The position numbers and the translations under genes are program-made. A DNA stretch of 64,000 nucleotides, from positions 496,001-560,000 of the forward strand of contig NZ_JAVDDU010000002.1 in the NCBI RefSeq assembly GCF_030848505.1, written 5' to 3'. Of the stretch, positions 36,024 to 45,603 are shown piece after piece. Position 1 is the first letter of the stretch. Each line of letters begins with the position of its first letter. The stretch comes from Marinimicrobium hydrolyticum (GTDB lineage: Bacteria > Pseudomonadota > Gammaproteobacteria > Pseudomonadales > Cellvibrionaceae). The notes below the pieces were generated by a model. It ran no database searches. It saw only the letters and a list, made by a program, of their open reading frames with translations, and was not told the DNA's origin.

Positions 36024-37244
36024 TCAGAAACCCATGGCGCGTCGAACAATGGCATTTTTTGCCAGGGGCGCCTGGTTGAGTGTGCCCATGCCCGCGTTGC
36101 GCAACCAGGTCAGCTCTGGGTTGCTGTTGCCGAATAAACGCTTAAACCCTTCCATGACTCCCATCATGGCAAGGTTATCCCCCAAGCGCTGCCGCTGGTA
36201 GCGTCGCAACACGGAATAATCCCCCGCTTGAAGGCCTCGCCGTACAGCTCGCTCAAGCTCGGCGGCAAAAACCTGCACATCTCGCAAGCCAAGATTTACG
36301 CCCTGGCCCGCCAGGGGGTGGATGCTGTGAGCGGCATCACCGACCAGGGCGATGCCCGGCTGAATGTATTGCCGTGCATGGCGCTGGTAAAGCGGAATTG
36401 CAAAACGTTCGGCGGTACCGGTGACTTCACCCAAACGGTGTTCGAAATCCCGCCCCAGACGCGCACAGAATTCCGCGTCGTCGAGCGCCATCAGCTCTTC
36501 CGACAGCGCATTGTCCGCGGACCAAACGATGGAACAATAGTGAGCATCCCACTCCGAGCCGTTGTGCCAACGCAGGGGCAACAACGCCAGAGGGCCGGTG
36601 CGCATAAAGCGCTGCCGGGCGGTGTAGTTGTGGGGCTTTTCCGTGCGTATCGTGGTAATGATGGCGCGCTGATCGTAGGTCCATTCGCGGGTGGCAAAAC
36701 CGGCCAGCTCGCGCACCTGGGAGTGAGCACCATCGGCGGCTACGATCAGGGGCGCATTCAAGCGTCGGCCATCTTCCAGCGTCAATTGCACCGGCTGCCC
36801 GGCCGACTCAGGTTTGAGTAGGCCAATGACTTTGGCCGGTTGTATTACGGATACGTTCAACTCGGACAAACGCTGCCTAACGGCTCGCAGAGCCACAGAA
36901 TTTTCGACGATGTGGCCCAGCGTGTCGCTGTGCAGATCTTCGGCGCTGAACTCGATGCGGCCGGTGCCTTCGCCGTCCCAGACTTCCATATCCCGATAGG
37001 GGCAGGCGCGTTCAGTAAACAGACCGGTCCAGCAATCGATGCTTTCCAGTAGTTGTTGCGACGCCGGCGTTAGCGCCACGACCCGGGGGTCAAAATTCTC
37101 GCCGTCAAAACGCGCCGGCTTAGCACCCGCTTCAACCACGGCAATGCGCAACTGGCTGCCCGCTTCCCCATTGGCAACCTTCGCCGCGAGCGTGGCGCCC
37201 ACCAGACCGGCGCCAATGACAATCACGTCAAAGTGGCCGTTCAT
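36024..37244 (-). CDS. visC: UbiH/UbiF/VisC-family FAD-dependent hydroxylase
   Basis: A 406-residue flavoprotein monooxygenase of ubiquinone ring hydroxylation. The FAD-binding GxGxxG region is VIVIGAGLVGATLAA, the DG motif is VAADGAHSQVRELAG and the GD motif is GIALVGDAAHSIHPLAGQG. It overlaps the upstream ubiH by four bases (ATGA). In relatives the second hydroxylase after ubiH is VisC/UbiI, which acts at C5; the exact position is inferred from gene order. Confidence 0.9.
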   Translation of the reverse strand: MNGHFDVIVIGAGLVGATLAAKVANGEAGSQLRIAVVEAGAKPARFDGENFDPRVVALTPASQQLLESIDCWTGLFTERACPYRDMEVWDGEGTGRIEFSAEDLHSDTLGHIVENSVALRAVRQRLSELNVSVIQPAKVIGLLKPESAGQPVQLTLEDGRRLNAPLIVAADGAHSQVRELAGFATREWTYDQRAIITTIRTEKPHNYTARQRFMRTGPLALLPLRWHNGSEWDAHYCSIVWSADNALSEELMALDDAEFCARLGRDFEHRLGEVTGTAERFAIPLYQRHARQYIQPGIALVGDAAHSIHPLAGQGVNLGLRDVQVFAAELERAVRRGLQAGDYSVLRRYQRQRLGDNLAMMGVMEGFKRLFGNSNPELTWLRNAGMGTLNQAPLAKNAIVRRAMGF

Positions 37245-38491
37245 AAGGAACCCTCCAGCCAGCGAGCTCGGGAGCCGGCGGTGCCCATGGTTTGAGCGGC
37301 AAACTGGGCTTTGACCGGGGGCAAAAGATCCAAACCCAAAAGCCCCAAATGCCGGGCGGCGGTCTGGGGCTTGTCGGTACTGGTAAACAGGCGCACCAGT
37401 TGGTCGCTAAGGTTAATGGTCAACGCCTGATCTCGTTTTTGCAGGGCCAAGTAATCTTCCAGCACCGGCAGTTCTCCGGGGCTTTTGTCCCGACGCCGGG
37501 CGTGAATCAGCACTTCGGCCAAACGCGCGCAATCGCGTAGAGCCAGATTAAAGCCCTGCCCCGCTACCGGATGCAGGCTGTGGGCGGCATTGCCCATTAA
37601 GACCACGTTAGAGCGAATCTGCTCTTCGGCCATCAACAAGCGCAATGGCCAAAGCTGCCGCTCACCCACTTTCTGAAAACGACCCAAACGCCAGCCAAAA
37701 CGCTCTTGGAGTGCGGCTAAAAATACCGAAGACTCGGAATCTCGCAGCTGCTCAGCGCGGTGCGGGGGCAGCGTCCATACCAGCGCCGCACGTTGCGCCT
37801 GAGGGGATTCGTCCAGGGGAAGAAGGGCCAAAGGGCCCTCCCCGGTAAAACGCTCGTAGGCCACGCTCTGATGAGGTTCAGTAAAGGATACATTGGCAAT
37901 CACCGCGCTTTGGCGATAATCCACAATTCGGGTTTCGATACCCAGAGCCTTGCGCAGAGGGGAGTTGGAGCCTTCAGCCACGACCACCAGAGCGGCCGTT
38001 AGTGTTTGCTCGCCGCCCTCCGGACTGGCGAGGGTTAACCGGGCGTGGCCGCGACCGGGCTCCAGCGTCTGCACGGACATGGGCATTAAGCTGGTCACAC
38101 CCTCGGCGTTTTGCGCCCACTCCAACAGCAGGGGCGCCAACCAGGCATTTTCAATCACATAGCCCAAGGCATCGAGTCGCTGCTCGTCGGCGTCTATGTT
38201 GGCGCCGCCCAGGTGGCCGCGATCAGATACGTGCACGCGACGAATAGCGGTGGCGTGTTGGCGCAAACGCTTCCAGATTCCCAGACGATCCAAAATCTCT
38301 GCACTGCCGGAGGAGACAGCCGTGGAGCGATGATCATAGTCCGGCTGATAGTCAGTACTTGCTGACAAACTACCCTTGGCGTCAATCAGGGCGATGCGCC
38401 AAGGCTCTTCACCGGCCGCCAGCAGGCTCGCAAGGCTGGCACCGACCAAGCCGCCGCCGACGATGGCGATGTCGAAATCCGGTGCACTCAT
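37241..38491 (-). CDS. ubiH: 2-octaprenyl-6-methoxyphenol hydroxylase UbiH
   Basis: A 416-residue FAD monooxygenase paralogous to the next gene, with DIAIVGGGLVGASLASLLA, VVAEGSNSPLRKALG and VLMGNAAHSLHPVAGQG. The usual GDAAH is GNAAH here, as often seen in UbiH. It overlaps pepP upstream by one base (TGATG) and visC downstream by four, the classic pepP-ubiH-visC arrangement. Confidence 0.93.
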   Translation of the reverse strand: MSAPDFDIAIVGGGLVGASLASLLAAGEEPWRIALIDAKGSLSASTDYQPDYDHRSTAVSSGSAEILDRLGIWKRLRQHATAIRRVHVSDRGHLGGANIDADEQRLDALGYVIENAWLAPLLLEWAQNAEGVTSLMPMSVQTLEPGRGHARLTLASPEGGEQTLTAALVVVAEGSNSPLRKALGIETRIVDYRQSAVIANVSFTEPHQSVAYERFTGEGPLALLPLDESPQAQRAALVWTLPPHRAEQLRDSESSVFLAALQERFGWRLGRFQKVGERQLWPLRLLMAEEQIRSNVVLMGNAAHSLHPVAGQGFNLALRDCARLAEVLIHARRRDKSPGELPVLEDYLALQKRDQALTINLSDQLVRLFTSTDKPQTAARHLGLLGLDLLPPVKAQFAAQTMGTAGSRARWLEGSL

Positions 38492-39804
38492 CAGGCGTTC
38501 ATCAATGCTTCAATGTCATCGGGGCTTTTGGGCACACCTGAGGTGAGCACTTCACACCCGTCTTTGGTCACCAGCACATCATCCTCGATACGAATGCCAA
38601 TACCGCGCCATTTTTTGGCGACCGTTTCATTGTCCGGCGCGATGTACAGGCCCGGCTCGACGGTCATCACCATGCCGGGTTCGAGAGCACGCCATTCGCC
38701 CTCGATTTTGTAGTCGCCCACGTCGTGCACGTCCAGCCCCAACCAATGACCGACTCGGTGCATATAAAACTGCTTGTAAGCGCCGTTTTCGATAAGCTCT
38801 TCCACCGAGCCGCTCAGCAGTCCGAGTTCAACTAAGCCACGCGTGAGAACTTCCACCGACATCTCGTGCGGCAGGTTCCAGTGGCTACCCGGGCGGATCA
38901 CTTCAATGGCGGCCAGCTGGGCGCTTAATACCAATTCGTAAAGGCTGCGCTGTTCCGGGCTGAAGCGTCCGTTGACGGGAAAGGTGCGACTGATATCGGC
39001 GGCGTAAGACTCCAACTCGCAACCGGCGTCGATGAGCACCAAGTCGCCATTGCGCAGCGCGGCATTGTTTTCCACGTAGTGCAGAATGCAGCCGTTTTTG
39101 CCGCCGCCCACAATGCTGTTGTAGGCCGGGTAGCGAGCACCGGCCATGGCAAATTCGTGCTGAATTTCCGCTTCCAGCTGGTATTCCATGACGCCGGGTT
39201 TGCAGAAGCGCATAGCGCGGCAGTGGGCACGCGCAGAAATTTCCCCAGCCTCCCTCATGATTCGCTGCTCGGCGGCGCTCTTGATCAGACGCATGTCGTG
39301 CAGGAAGTGACTCAAGTCCAGAAATTCACCCGGCGGGTGGGCACCGGCTCGCACTTTGGCGCGGATAGTATTCACCCAGGTCATGACCTGAGCGTCGAAG
39401 TCACGGTCCTTGCCCATGGCGTAATAGACGCGTTCCCGGCCCTCAATAAGCCCCGGCAAAATATCGTCGATGTCATCAATGGGGAAGGCATCGTCGGCCC
39501 CGAAGTCGCGGCAAGCGCCCTCAGGGCCCGCTCGGTAACCGTCCCAAGTCTCCCGTTCAGGATCCCGCTCCCGGCAAAACAGTACATATTCACCGTGCTC
39601 GCGCTCGGGAAACAGCACCAGTACGGCGTGGGGCTCATCAAAACCTGAGAGGTAATGAAGGTCACTGTCCTGCCGATAGGGGTATTCCGTATCTCGGCTG
39701 CGGGTGCGCTCAGGGGCCGAGGGAACAATGGCAATACTGTTGGGCTCCATGAGCTCCATCAACGCTTTGCGGCGGCGGGCATACTCCTGCCGAGTGATCT
39801 TCAT
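38491..39804 (-). CDS. pepP: Xaa-Pro aminopeptidase P
   Basis: A 437-residue M24-family metallopeptidase that removes N-terminal residues preceding proline. The C-terminal creatinase fold carries the metal ligands in VLIDAGCELESYAADISRTF (two aspartates), in HRVGHWLGLDVHD, in MVMTVEPGLY and in GIRIEDDVLV. The N-terminal domain begins MKITRQEYARRRKALMELM, as in PepP. It follows ygfB by 30 bp in the same operon. Confidence 0.96.
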   Translation of the reverse strand: MKITRQEYARRRKALMELMEPNSIAIVPSAPERTRSRDTEYPYRQDSDLHYLSGFDEPHAVLVLFPEREHGEYVLFCRERDPERETWDGYRAGPEGACRDFGADDAFPIDDIDDILPGLIEGRERVYYAMGKDRDFDAQVMTWVNTIRAKVRAGAHPPGEFLDLSHFLHDMRLIKSAAEQRIMREAGEISARAHCRAMRFCKPGVMEYQLEAEIQHEFAMAGARYPAYNSIVGGGKNGCILHYVENNAALRNGDLVLIDAGCELESYAADISRTFPVNGRFSPEQRSLYELVLSAQLAAIEVIRPGSHWNLPHEMSVEVLTRGLVELGLLSGSVEELIENGAYKQFYMHRVGHWLGLDVHDVGDYKIEGEWRALEPGMVMTVEPGLYIAPDNETVAKKWRGIGIRIEDDVLVTKDGCEVLTSGVPKSPDDIEALMNA

Positions 39805-39834
39805 AGGCCTATCCGTCTCCCGATAAACATTGGT

Positions 39835-40431
39835 TTAATGCACTGTGCTCGGTGGCTCGTCGTCAGTGGTGGCCACTCGCGCCGCGCCGAACTCCATAAA
39901 CAATGCTGATGCGGCCATACGCACGTATTCCAACACCTCCATGTAATCATTCTCGGCGGCTTGCATGGCTTCGGCGTCGTCTCTGTCCAACCCCACAAGA
40001 CCGATGGCGGCCAGGTCTTCCAAAGCCTCCTTCGCCTGGGGCGACAACTCAGCCTCACCCACTTTTCCGGCTCCGCCAAAACCCACCAGAAAGCCCTGAC
40101 ACCATCGGCTCAAACAGCTGACTCGATGGCCGATTTCGTCGTCATCGCTGGGCACAAGCAACTGCAGTTCAAATTCTTGCTGGGCCATTTGCTCGCGAGT
40201 CTGCTGGAACAACGCGGACAACGCAGCGCGCACGGCGCCGTCGGGCGGCTGGGTAAAGTCCAACTCTTCCACGGCTTCCAGCAGCCAATCGGTTTCCGAA
40301 GGGGTAGCACCCCCACAAAATTTTCCACACAAAATACCGTGCAGCTCGGCCGGATCAAGGATGATCTGCAGCGGTGTCAACAACTCGCTCAGAGACTCAT
40401 ACGAGACCGCTGAAGGTTCGGATTCGGGCAT
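39835..40431 (-). CDS. ygfB: UPF0149 (YgfB-like) protein
   Basis: A 198-residue acidic helical protein of UPF0149. The conserved HGILCGKFCGGA and CQGFLVGFGG segments identify the family. YgfB-type proteins are regarded as regulatory or accessory factors; in Pseudomonas aeruginosa YgfB influences a beta-lactam resistance regulator. It opens the operon ygfB-pepP-ubiH-visC, divergent from the zapB-like/zapA genes. Confidence 0.9.
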   Translation of the reverse strand: MPESEPSAVSYESLSELLTPLQIILDPAELHGILCGKFCGGATPSETDWLLEAVEELDFTQPPDGAVRAALSALFQQTREQMAQQEFELQLLVPSDDDEIGHRVSCLSRWCQGFLVGFGGAGKVGEAELSPQAKEALEDLAAIGLVGLDRDDAEAMQAAENDYMEVLEYVRMAASALFMEFGAARVATTDDEPPSTVH

Positions 40432-40653
40432 ATCAAAAGGTCCTGTTTCAGTTCGCGCTCATGCTAACACGCTTTGCGCTCTTTGGCCCCGCCGTACGGG
40501 CTCAGGAGCCGGTCCAGGACGGTAAAAATGCCAAGCAAATCCGTGACCTGGCGCGCGCTTTCTCGAATCAACTTCAAGTGAGGCGCGAGAGTGATTGACC
40601 CCTTAGGGGTAGGCGCCATATAGTAGCCATTCCACTTTGTCCGGCCCTTTGCC

Positions 40654-40860
40654 ATGTCCCAAGACCTACTACAGTCCCTGGAAGCCAAAATGGATCGACT
40701 GATCCGCGCCTGTGAGCGCCTCCAGGAAGAAAACCGCGATCTAAAAGCTCGCGCCAGTGAATGGCAAAGGGAGCGTGTACGTCTGGTAGAGAAAAATGAA
40801 TTGGCGCGCGGACGCGTGGAAGCCATGATTACCCGCCTGAAAAGCCTGGAATCGGAATGA
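40654..40860 (+). CDS. TIGR02449 ZapB-like coiled-coil protein
   Basis: A 68-residue protein that is almost all coiled coil (LEAKMDRLIRACERLQEENR). It fits TIGR02449, short proteins encoded just before zapA and thought to act in cell division like ZapB. It is 45 bp before zapA. The function here is inferred from this neighbour. Confidence 0.85.
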   Translation: MSQDLLQSLEAKMDRLIRACERLQEENRDLKARASEWQRERVRLVEKNELARGRVEAMITRLKSLESE

Positions 40861-40905
40861 ATTCGGAATCGGATAAAATCGGGTAGATAAATAGGACAGA
40901 GCGAA

Positions 40906-41211
40906 ATGGCGAGCGAAACGGTTATCGTACAAATTCTGGATAAAGACTACCAAGTCTCCTGCCCCGCGGAAGAGCGAAGCGCATTGATAGAATCCGCCCA
41001 CTTACTGGACGAGCGCATGCGCACCATTAAGCGCAGCGGATCAGTGATTGGACTGGAGCGTATTGCTGTGATGGCGGCGCTCAATTTGAGCCACGAATTG
41101 CTGCAAGCCAAGTCTGCGCCGACGCCAACATCATCCGAGCCGGACCCGGAAGAACTGAGCCGGTTACACGCCAAATTGGATCGCACGCTGGAGCGGTTTG
41201 AGCAAATTTAA
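40906..41211 (+). CDS. zapA: Cell division protein ZapA
   Basis: A 101-residue ZapA. The N-terminal domain has VIVQILDKDYQVSCPAEER and SAHLLDERMRTIK, followed by VMAALNLSHELLQ and a C-terminal coiled coil. It bundles FtsZ filaments at the division site. Encoded directly before the 6S RNA gene, the widely conserved zapA-ssrS-ygfA order. Confidence 0.94.
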   Translation: MASETVIVQILDKDYQVSCPAEERSALIESAHLLDERMRTIKRSGSVIGLERIAVMAALNLSHELLQAKSAPTPTSSEPDPEELSRLHAKLDRTLERFEQI

Positions 41212-41278
41212 CAGCCATTTCCCGCGCGCCGATTTGCGGGTTTCACCCAATTCTAAAAGTCCAATTAAAAATGTAAAT

Positions 41279-41309
41279 TTGCGCCGCCTCCGGCTATTCG
41301 GGTTATACT
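41279..41309 (+). promoter_or_regulatory. 6S RNA promoter
   Basis: TTGCGC at 41279-41284 and TATACT at 41304-41309, spacing 19, just before the 6S RNA start at about 41316. Confidence 0.6.
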
Positions 41310-41315
41310 GAAAAC

Positions 41316-41495
41316 AGTCCTAGGGTGTACGCCAGTCGACACGTCCTTGAGCCGATAACTGTGTACCAGGCAGTGCTTTGTGGATCTTGTTGAGCATTAC
41401 CGCACGTCGGGAAGCCTGATAGACCACTGGCACCGCCACCTTGAACCATTGGGTTCAAGGCCCGCTCGACAGCGGCACCCCGGGGCGCTCCATAG
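41316..41495 (+). ncRNA. ssrS: 6S RNA
   Basis: Small RNA that binds and sequesters the sigma-70 RNA polymerase in stationary phase. Direct matches to the known 6S RNA include CCTTGAGCCGATA near the 5' half, GAGCATT, GAAGCCT and, near the 3' half, the conserved hairpin CACCTTGAACCATTGGGTTC followed by AAGG. The ends pair (GGGTG with CACCC). The position between zapA and ygfA is the canonical one. Ends are estimated to within about 10 bases; the total of about 180 nt matches the family. Confidence 0.95.
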
Positions 41496-41551
41496 CGATT
41501 TAGGCCGATCAATGCGGCCCTCCAAACAAGCCGACCAATCCAGGCTGCCCG

Positions 41552-42190
41552 ATGGGCCAAACGCACACAAACCTCCACGCCGAACTTGCCCACGCCAAAC
41601 GCCAGATGCGGCGTCAGATGCGTGCGCGCCGACGACGCCTGAGCCCCGGCCAACAACGCCGCGCCGCGCATCGTTTAGCGAAACTCCTGGTGCGCTTTCC
41701 TGCTTTTGTGCGCAGCCGTCACATTGCTCTGTATTTGCCGAACGACGGGGAAATTGATCCGCGCCCGCTCGCCCGACTCGCGTGGCGTATGGGCAAGCGC
41801 TGCTACCTACCAGTCTTGCATCCTTTAAAAGCTCGGCAACTGGCTTTTGTCCGTTTTAAACCCGACACTCGCCTGTTTCCGAACCGGTTCGGCATTCCGG
41901 AACCGGCTTTTGGGCGCAACCAATGGCTTGCGCCCCATTACCTGGATCTTGTTTTGTTACCACTGGTTGCATTTGACCGGGCGGGCGGGCGCTTGGGCAT
42001 GGGGGGAGGTTTTTACGACAGCACCTTCGCCTTCAAGCGCCAAAAGCGCTGGGGGCCACATCGCAAGCCACAGCTTATGGGGCTAGCGCACAGCTGCCAG
42101 GAAACCAAGGAGGTGGTGCGGGAAAACTGGGATCTACCCTTAAGCGCCGTGGTCACTGACCACGAGATCATTGCAGCCCGCGCTCAATGA
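41552..42190 (+). CDS. ygfA: 5-formyltetrahydrofolate cyclo-ligase
   Basis: A 212-residue enzyme converting 5-formyl-THF to 5,10-methenyl-THF. Its opening is AKRQMRRQMRARRRRLSP, and it has YLPNDGEIDPRPL and the nucleotide-binding loop DRAGGRLGMGGGFYD near residue 145. In many bacteria its gene is co-transcribed with 6S RNA, as the spacing here suggests. The N-terminal 13 residues are variable; the start at 41552 is the first good ATG. Confidence 0.94.
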   Translation: MGQTHTNLHAELAHAKRQMRRQMRARRRRLSPGQQRRAAHRLAKLLVRFPAFVRSRHIALYLPNDGEIDPRPLARLAWRMGKRCYLPVLHPLKARQLAFVRFKPDTRLFPNRFGIPEPAFGRNQWLAPHYLDLVLLPLVAFDRAGGRLGMGGGFYDSTFAFKRQKRWGPHRKPQLMGLAHSCQETKEVVRENWDLPLSAVVTDHEIIAARAQ

Positions 42191-42233
42191 CTGGCCCGGC
42201 CAGGTGGCAGGGTCGTCGTCGAGTGCTTTTTGC

Positions 42234-42362
42234 TTATTGAGCCTGGTGTGCCAGAACCGAAGCGGTTTGGTCGGCGGAGAAGAAATCCCCCACGCCGAGC
42301 GCACTGATCAGGACTCCGACGCAAAACACCAGGATTACGATGGTGATTATGTCAGTTTTCAT
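42234..42362 (-). CDS. Possible 42-residue single-span membrane protein
   Basis: Small open frame of 42 codons on the minus strand starting MKTDIITIVILVFCVGVL, a clear membrane helix, and ending in a short polar tail (SVLAHQAQ). An AAGG box lies about ten bases before the ATG. It is in the 390-bp gap between ygfA and ilvA. The codon pattern and helix make it plausible; no family recognised. Confidence 0.45.
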   Translation of the reverse strand: MKTDIITIVILVFCVGVLISALGVGDFFSADQTASVLAHQAQ

Positions 42363-42579
42363 TACCGGGTGACCTTCAGACAAGACGTTTTTCGATGTCC
42401 ATTATTGTTTTTGGTGCCAAAATCCGGTTTAAGCGCCATGTGTGCCAAGAGGCGGCAACTTTCATCTTAGCGTAGGACAGCCGTCTATCAAGGGATAAAA
42501 TGCCAAAATGTGGGATAAAACGGCAGTTTGTGAAGGTTATCACATCAAATTCGCTTGCCTAGCCCCCAAACCGGCCTTT

Positions 42580-44094
42580 TTAAGCCAAAAAGAACCGGTA
42601 GGCGGGGTTTTCCGTCTCATCCCAGTAGGGGTAATTGATCTCATCGAGAAACTTCCGCACCTGGGCCCGCTCACCTTTGGGCACTTGCATGCCCACCAGT
42701 ACGCGCCCAAACGCTGAGCCGTGGTTACGGTAATGGAACAGGGAGATATTCCATTGCCCAGCCACCCGGTTGAGGAAGGCATAGAGGGCGCCGGGTCGCT
42801 CCGGAAACTCGAAGCGGAATACCATCTCCTCGCCCACCTGAGGCGCGTGACCACCCACCATATGGCGAATGTGGAGCTTGGCCAGCTCGTTTTCGGTCAT
42901 GTCCTCAACCGTGTACCCTTTGTTGGTCAGCATTTCCACCAGCTCTTGCCGATCTGAGCCGCCCATCCCAACCTGTATACCCACAAAAATCCGCGCGGCT
43001 TCTTTGTCGGCATAGCGATAGTTGAATTCGGTGATGTTGCGCCGCCCCAGAGCCTTGCAAAACTCCTTGTAGGCGCCGGGGCGCTCGGGAATGGTGACCG
43101 CCAATATGGCTTCCCGCTGCTCACCGATCTCAGTGCGCTCGGAGATGTACCGCAGGCGGTCAAAGTTAATATTAGCCCCACAGTCGATGGCCACAAACGT
43201 CTGCCCGGTACAGCCGGTTTCTTCCACGTACTTTTTCATACCGGCCACACTGACGGCACCGGCAGGCTCAGCAATGGAACGGGTATCCTCGAAAATATCT
43301 TTAATGCCGGCGCAGATCTCGTCGGTATTGACGGTGATAACACCATCAATGGTTTTCTTGAGTACTCGGTAGGTTTCCTTACCGATCTTGGCGACCGCAA
43401 TGCCGTCGGCAAAAATCCCCACTTGAGGCAGTGCCACTCGGCGGTTCTTCTCCAAGGCGGCCTTTAGGCAGGCGGACTCGTCGGACTCCACGGCGAAGAC
43501 CTTGACGTTCGGGCGCACGTACTTCACATAAGCCGCAACGCCGGCACACAGCCCTCCACCGCCCACCGCCACGAAGATGGCATCAATGTGCCCCGGGTAC
43601 TGACGCAGAATTTCCATGGCCACGGTGCCCTGGCCGGCAATGACATCCGGGTCGTCAAAAGGATGAATATAGGTAAGTCCTTTTTCCGCCACCAGCTGCT
43701 GTGCGTGTGAGGACGCCTCGTCATAATTGTCCCCATGGAGCACCACTTTGGCTCCGCGAGCGCGCACCGCATCCACCTTAATCTGCGGCGTAGTACGCGG
43801 CATCACGATGATGGCCTTAATACCCAAATGCTTGGCGCCCATGGCCAGCCCCTGGGCATGATTACCCGCCGAGGCCGCAATCACACCCCGAGCTCGTTCT
43901 TCCCCACTCAGCTGAAGCAGCTTATTGTAAGCGCCGCGAATTTTGAATGAGAACACCGGCTGCAGGTCTTCGCGCTTGAGCAGCACCGTATTATTGGTTC
44001 GGTGCGACAAAAGCGGCGCAGGGTCCAGAGGTGTCTCTATAGCCAGATCGTAGATGCGGGCGTTGAGGATGCGTTTTATGTAGGATTCAGGCAT
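42580..44094 (-). CDS. ilvA: Biosynthetic threonine ammonia-lyase
   Basis: A 504-residue PLP enzyme deaminating threonine to 2-oxobutanoate, the first step of isoleucine synthesis. The PLP lysine is in FSFKIRGAYNKLL, the phosphate loop SAGNHAQGLAMGAKHLG and the glycine loop AVGGGGLCAGVA. The C-terminal two ACT-like regulatory domains (about residues 325-495) mark the feedback-inhibited biosynthetic form rather than the catabolic TdcB. It is divergent from rpiA with 145 bp between, a common arrangement. Confidence 0.97.
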   Translation of the reverse strand: MPESYIKRILNARIYDLAIETPLDPAPLLSHRTNNTVLLKREDLQPVFSFKIRGAYNKLLQLSGEERARGVIAASAGNHAQGLAMGAKHLGIKAIIVMPRTTPQIKVDAVRARGAKVVLHGDNYDEASSHAQQLVAEKGLTYIHPFDDPDVIAGQGTVAMEILRQYPGHIDAIFVAVGGGGLCAGVAAYVKYVRPNVKVFAVESDESACLKAALEKNRRVALPQVGIFADGIAVAKIGKETYRVLKKTIDGVITVNTDEICAGIKDIFEDTRSIAEPAGAVSVAGMKKYVEETGCTGQTFVAIDCGANINFDRLRYISERTEIGEQREAILAVTIPERPGAYKEFCKALGRRNITEFNYRYADKEAARIFVGIQVGMGGSDRQELVEMLTNKGYTVEDMTENELAKLHIRHMVGGHAPQVGEEMVFRFEFPERPGALYAFLNRVAGQWNISLFHYRNHGSAFGRVLVGMQVPKGERAQVRKFLDEINYPYWDETENPAYRFFLA

Positions 44095-44239
44095 AGCGGT
44101 TCTTTATTAGGAAAACGAGAAAACAGCGCCCCATAGTAAACAATTTGGGGAGGATCTGACATCCATCCCTCCAAAATCCGTATAATTACCAACACATTTT
44201 TTTCAGCGCCTGACCGGCGCACAAGGGAAAGAGGCCAAT

Positions 44240-44917
44240 ATGACTCAAGACGCACTCAAGAAGGCAGTCGCCGAGGCGGCAGTGGAATACATTACTCCCA
44301 AGCTGGAACGCGACAGTGTCATTGGCATCGGCACCGGCTCTACTGCCAACTACTTTATTGACCTCTTACCCGATATCCAGGACCAATTCGCAGGCGCGGT
44401 TGCCAGCTCAGAGGAAACCACACGGCGCCTAAAAAGCCTTGGCATCCCGGTATACGAGTTAAACGATGTCAACGAGCTGCTGATTTACATCGATGGCGCT
44501 GACGAAAGTAATCCCCAGCTGGAACTGATTAAAGGCGGTGGCGCTGCGCTTACCCGGGAAAAAGTCGTGGCTGCCGTGGCGCGCGAATTTCTCTGCATCG
44601 CCGACGAGAGCAAGTGGGTGGAAATCCTCGGTGACTTCCCGCTGCCGGTGGAAGTTATTCCTATGGCCCGCTCGTACGTAGGCCGGCAATTGGTCAAGTT
44701 GGGCGGGCAACCGGTCTACCGGCAGGGCGTCGTCACCGACAATGGCAACGTCATCCTGGATGTCTACAACCTGCAAATAATGGAACCTCGCAAGCTGGAA
44801 AACGCCATTAATCAGATCGCGGGCGTCGTCACCAACGGCCTGTTTGCCCACCGCCCGGCTGACGTCCTGCTGCTAGGCACCAGCGAAGGCGTCAAGCGCA
44901 TAAGCCCCCGGTACTGA
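44240..44917 (+). CDS. rpiA: Ribose-5-phosphate isomerase A
   Basis: A 225-residue RpiA interconverting ribose 5-phosphate and ribulose 5-phosphate. Motifs are [15 protein letters not shown], the active-site [18 protein letters not shown] and the metal-free catalytic glutamate region REKVVA. It links to the xylose pathway in the pentose phosphate cycle. An AAAGAGG site precedes the ATG. Confidence 0.97.
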   Translation: MTQDALKKAVAEAAVEYITPKLERDSVIGIGTGSTANYFIDLLPDIQDQFAGAVASSEETTRRLKSLGIPVYELNDVNELLIYIDGADESNPQLELIKGGGAALTREKVVAAVAREFLCIADESKWVEILGDFPLPVEVIPMARSYVGRQLVKLGGQPVYRQGVVTDNGNVILDVYNLQIMEPRKLENAINQIAGVVTNGLFAHRPADVLLLGTSEGVKRISPRY

Positions 44918-44970
44918 GCACACCCTTCTTTTACTTGAGAAACAAAGGGTTACCCATAAAAAACAGGTTG

Positions 44971-45001
44971 GCCGAACACCCATCCAATCCGGGTGTTCGG
45001 C
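44971..45001. terminator. Hairpin after rpiA
   Basis: Perfect 11-bp stem (GCCGAACACCC / GGGTGTTCGGC) with a nine-base loop, 53 bp after the rpiA stop. It has no T run on the plus strand but a T6 run on the minus strand eight bases beyond the stem, so direction is unclear. Confidence 0.5.
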
Positions 45002-45186
45002 GTCCAGCGGGACTGGGGTGCTCGCAAGTTCTCGATCCACCGATCAGGTTATAATTGCCACCCGCTATAAGCGCTATTGGTTTTTACCCCTTGCCTGGCT
45101 GCATGCCAGTCCTTATCATGCGTTTACATTACACGGCCTCAGAGCCGGTTCAATTGACAAACATCCAGGTTTGGAGACCACAACTT

Positions 45187-45516
45187 ATGAGTAGCGACGC
45201 TATCATTCACGTTACCGACGCCAATTTTGAAGACGAAGTGCTTAAAGCCTCGCAACCGGTGTTGGTGGACTTTTGGGCGGCCTGGTGTGGCCCCTGTAAA
45301 ATGATTGCTCCCATTCTGGATGAACTTGCCGGCACTTATGGGGACAAAGTCAAGATTGCCAAGCTGGACGTGGACGCCAATAAGGAAACCCCTGCCAAGT
45401 TCAATATTCGGGGCATCCCCACCTTGATCATTTTCAAGAATGGCGAGCCAGACTCCACTAAAGTGGGCGCTCTTTCCAAGGCCCAACTGGTCGAGTTCAT
45501 CGACAGCGCATTGTAA
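45187..45516 (+). CDS. trxA: Thioredoxin
   Basis: A 109-residue thioredoxin 1. The active-site is WCGPC (in [11 protein letters not shown]), the cis-proline is in RGIPTL, and length is typical. The ATG at 45187 has GGAG upstream; a longer frame to 45055 is unlikely. It reduces ribonucleotide reductase and other disulfide proteins and is located upstream of rho, the trxA-rho order found in enterics and pseudomonads. Confidence 0.97.
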   Translation: MSSDAIIHVTDANFEDEVLKASQPVLVDFWAAWCGPCKMIAPILDELAGTYGDKVKIAKLDVDANKETPAKFNIRGIPTLIIFKNGEPDSTKVGALSKAQLVEFIDSAL

Positions 45517-45535
45517 GAATGAATGAATTGAAGTA

Positions 45536-45555
45536 CGCCGCGCCCAGGCGCGGCG
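45536..45555 (+). terminator. Hairpin after trxA
   Basis: Eight-bp stem CGCCGCGC / GCGCGGCG, loop CCAG, 19 bp after the stop. Poor T run; a likely attenuator or terminator. Confidence 0.5.
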
Positions 45556-45603
45556 GCACTTTGACCATGCATAGGGAGTAAACCCAGCAACAGAACTTTT
45601 ATT

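Noticed and set aside
42171-42470. 99-codon plus-strand frame after ygfA
   Set aside because: Composition is unlike its neighbours and it overlaps the more plausible minus-strand small membrane protein.
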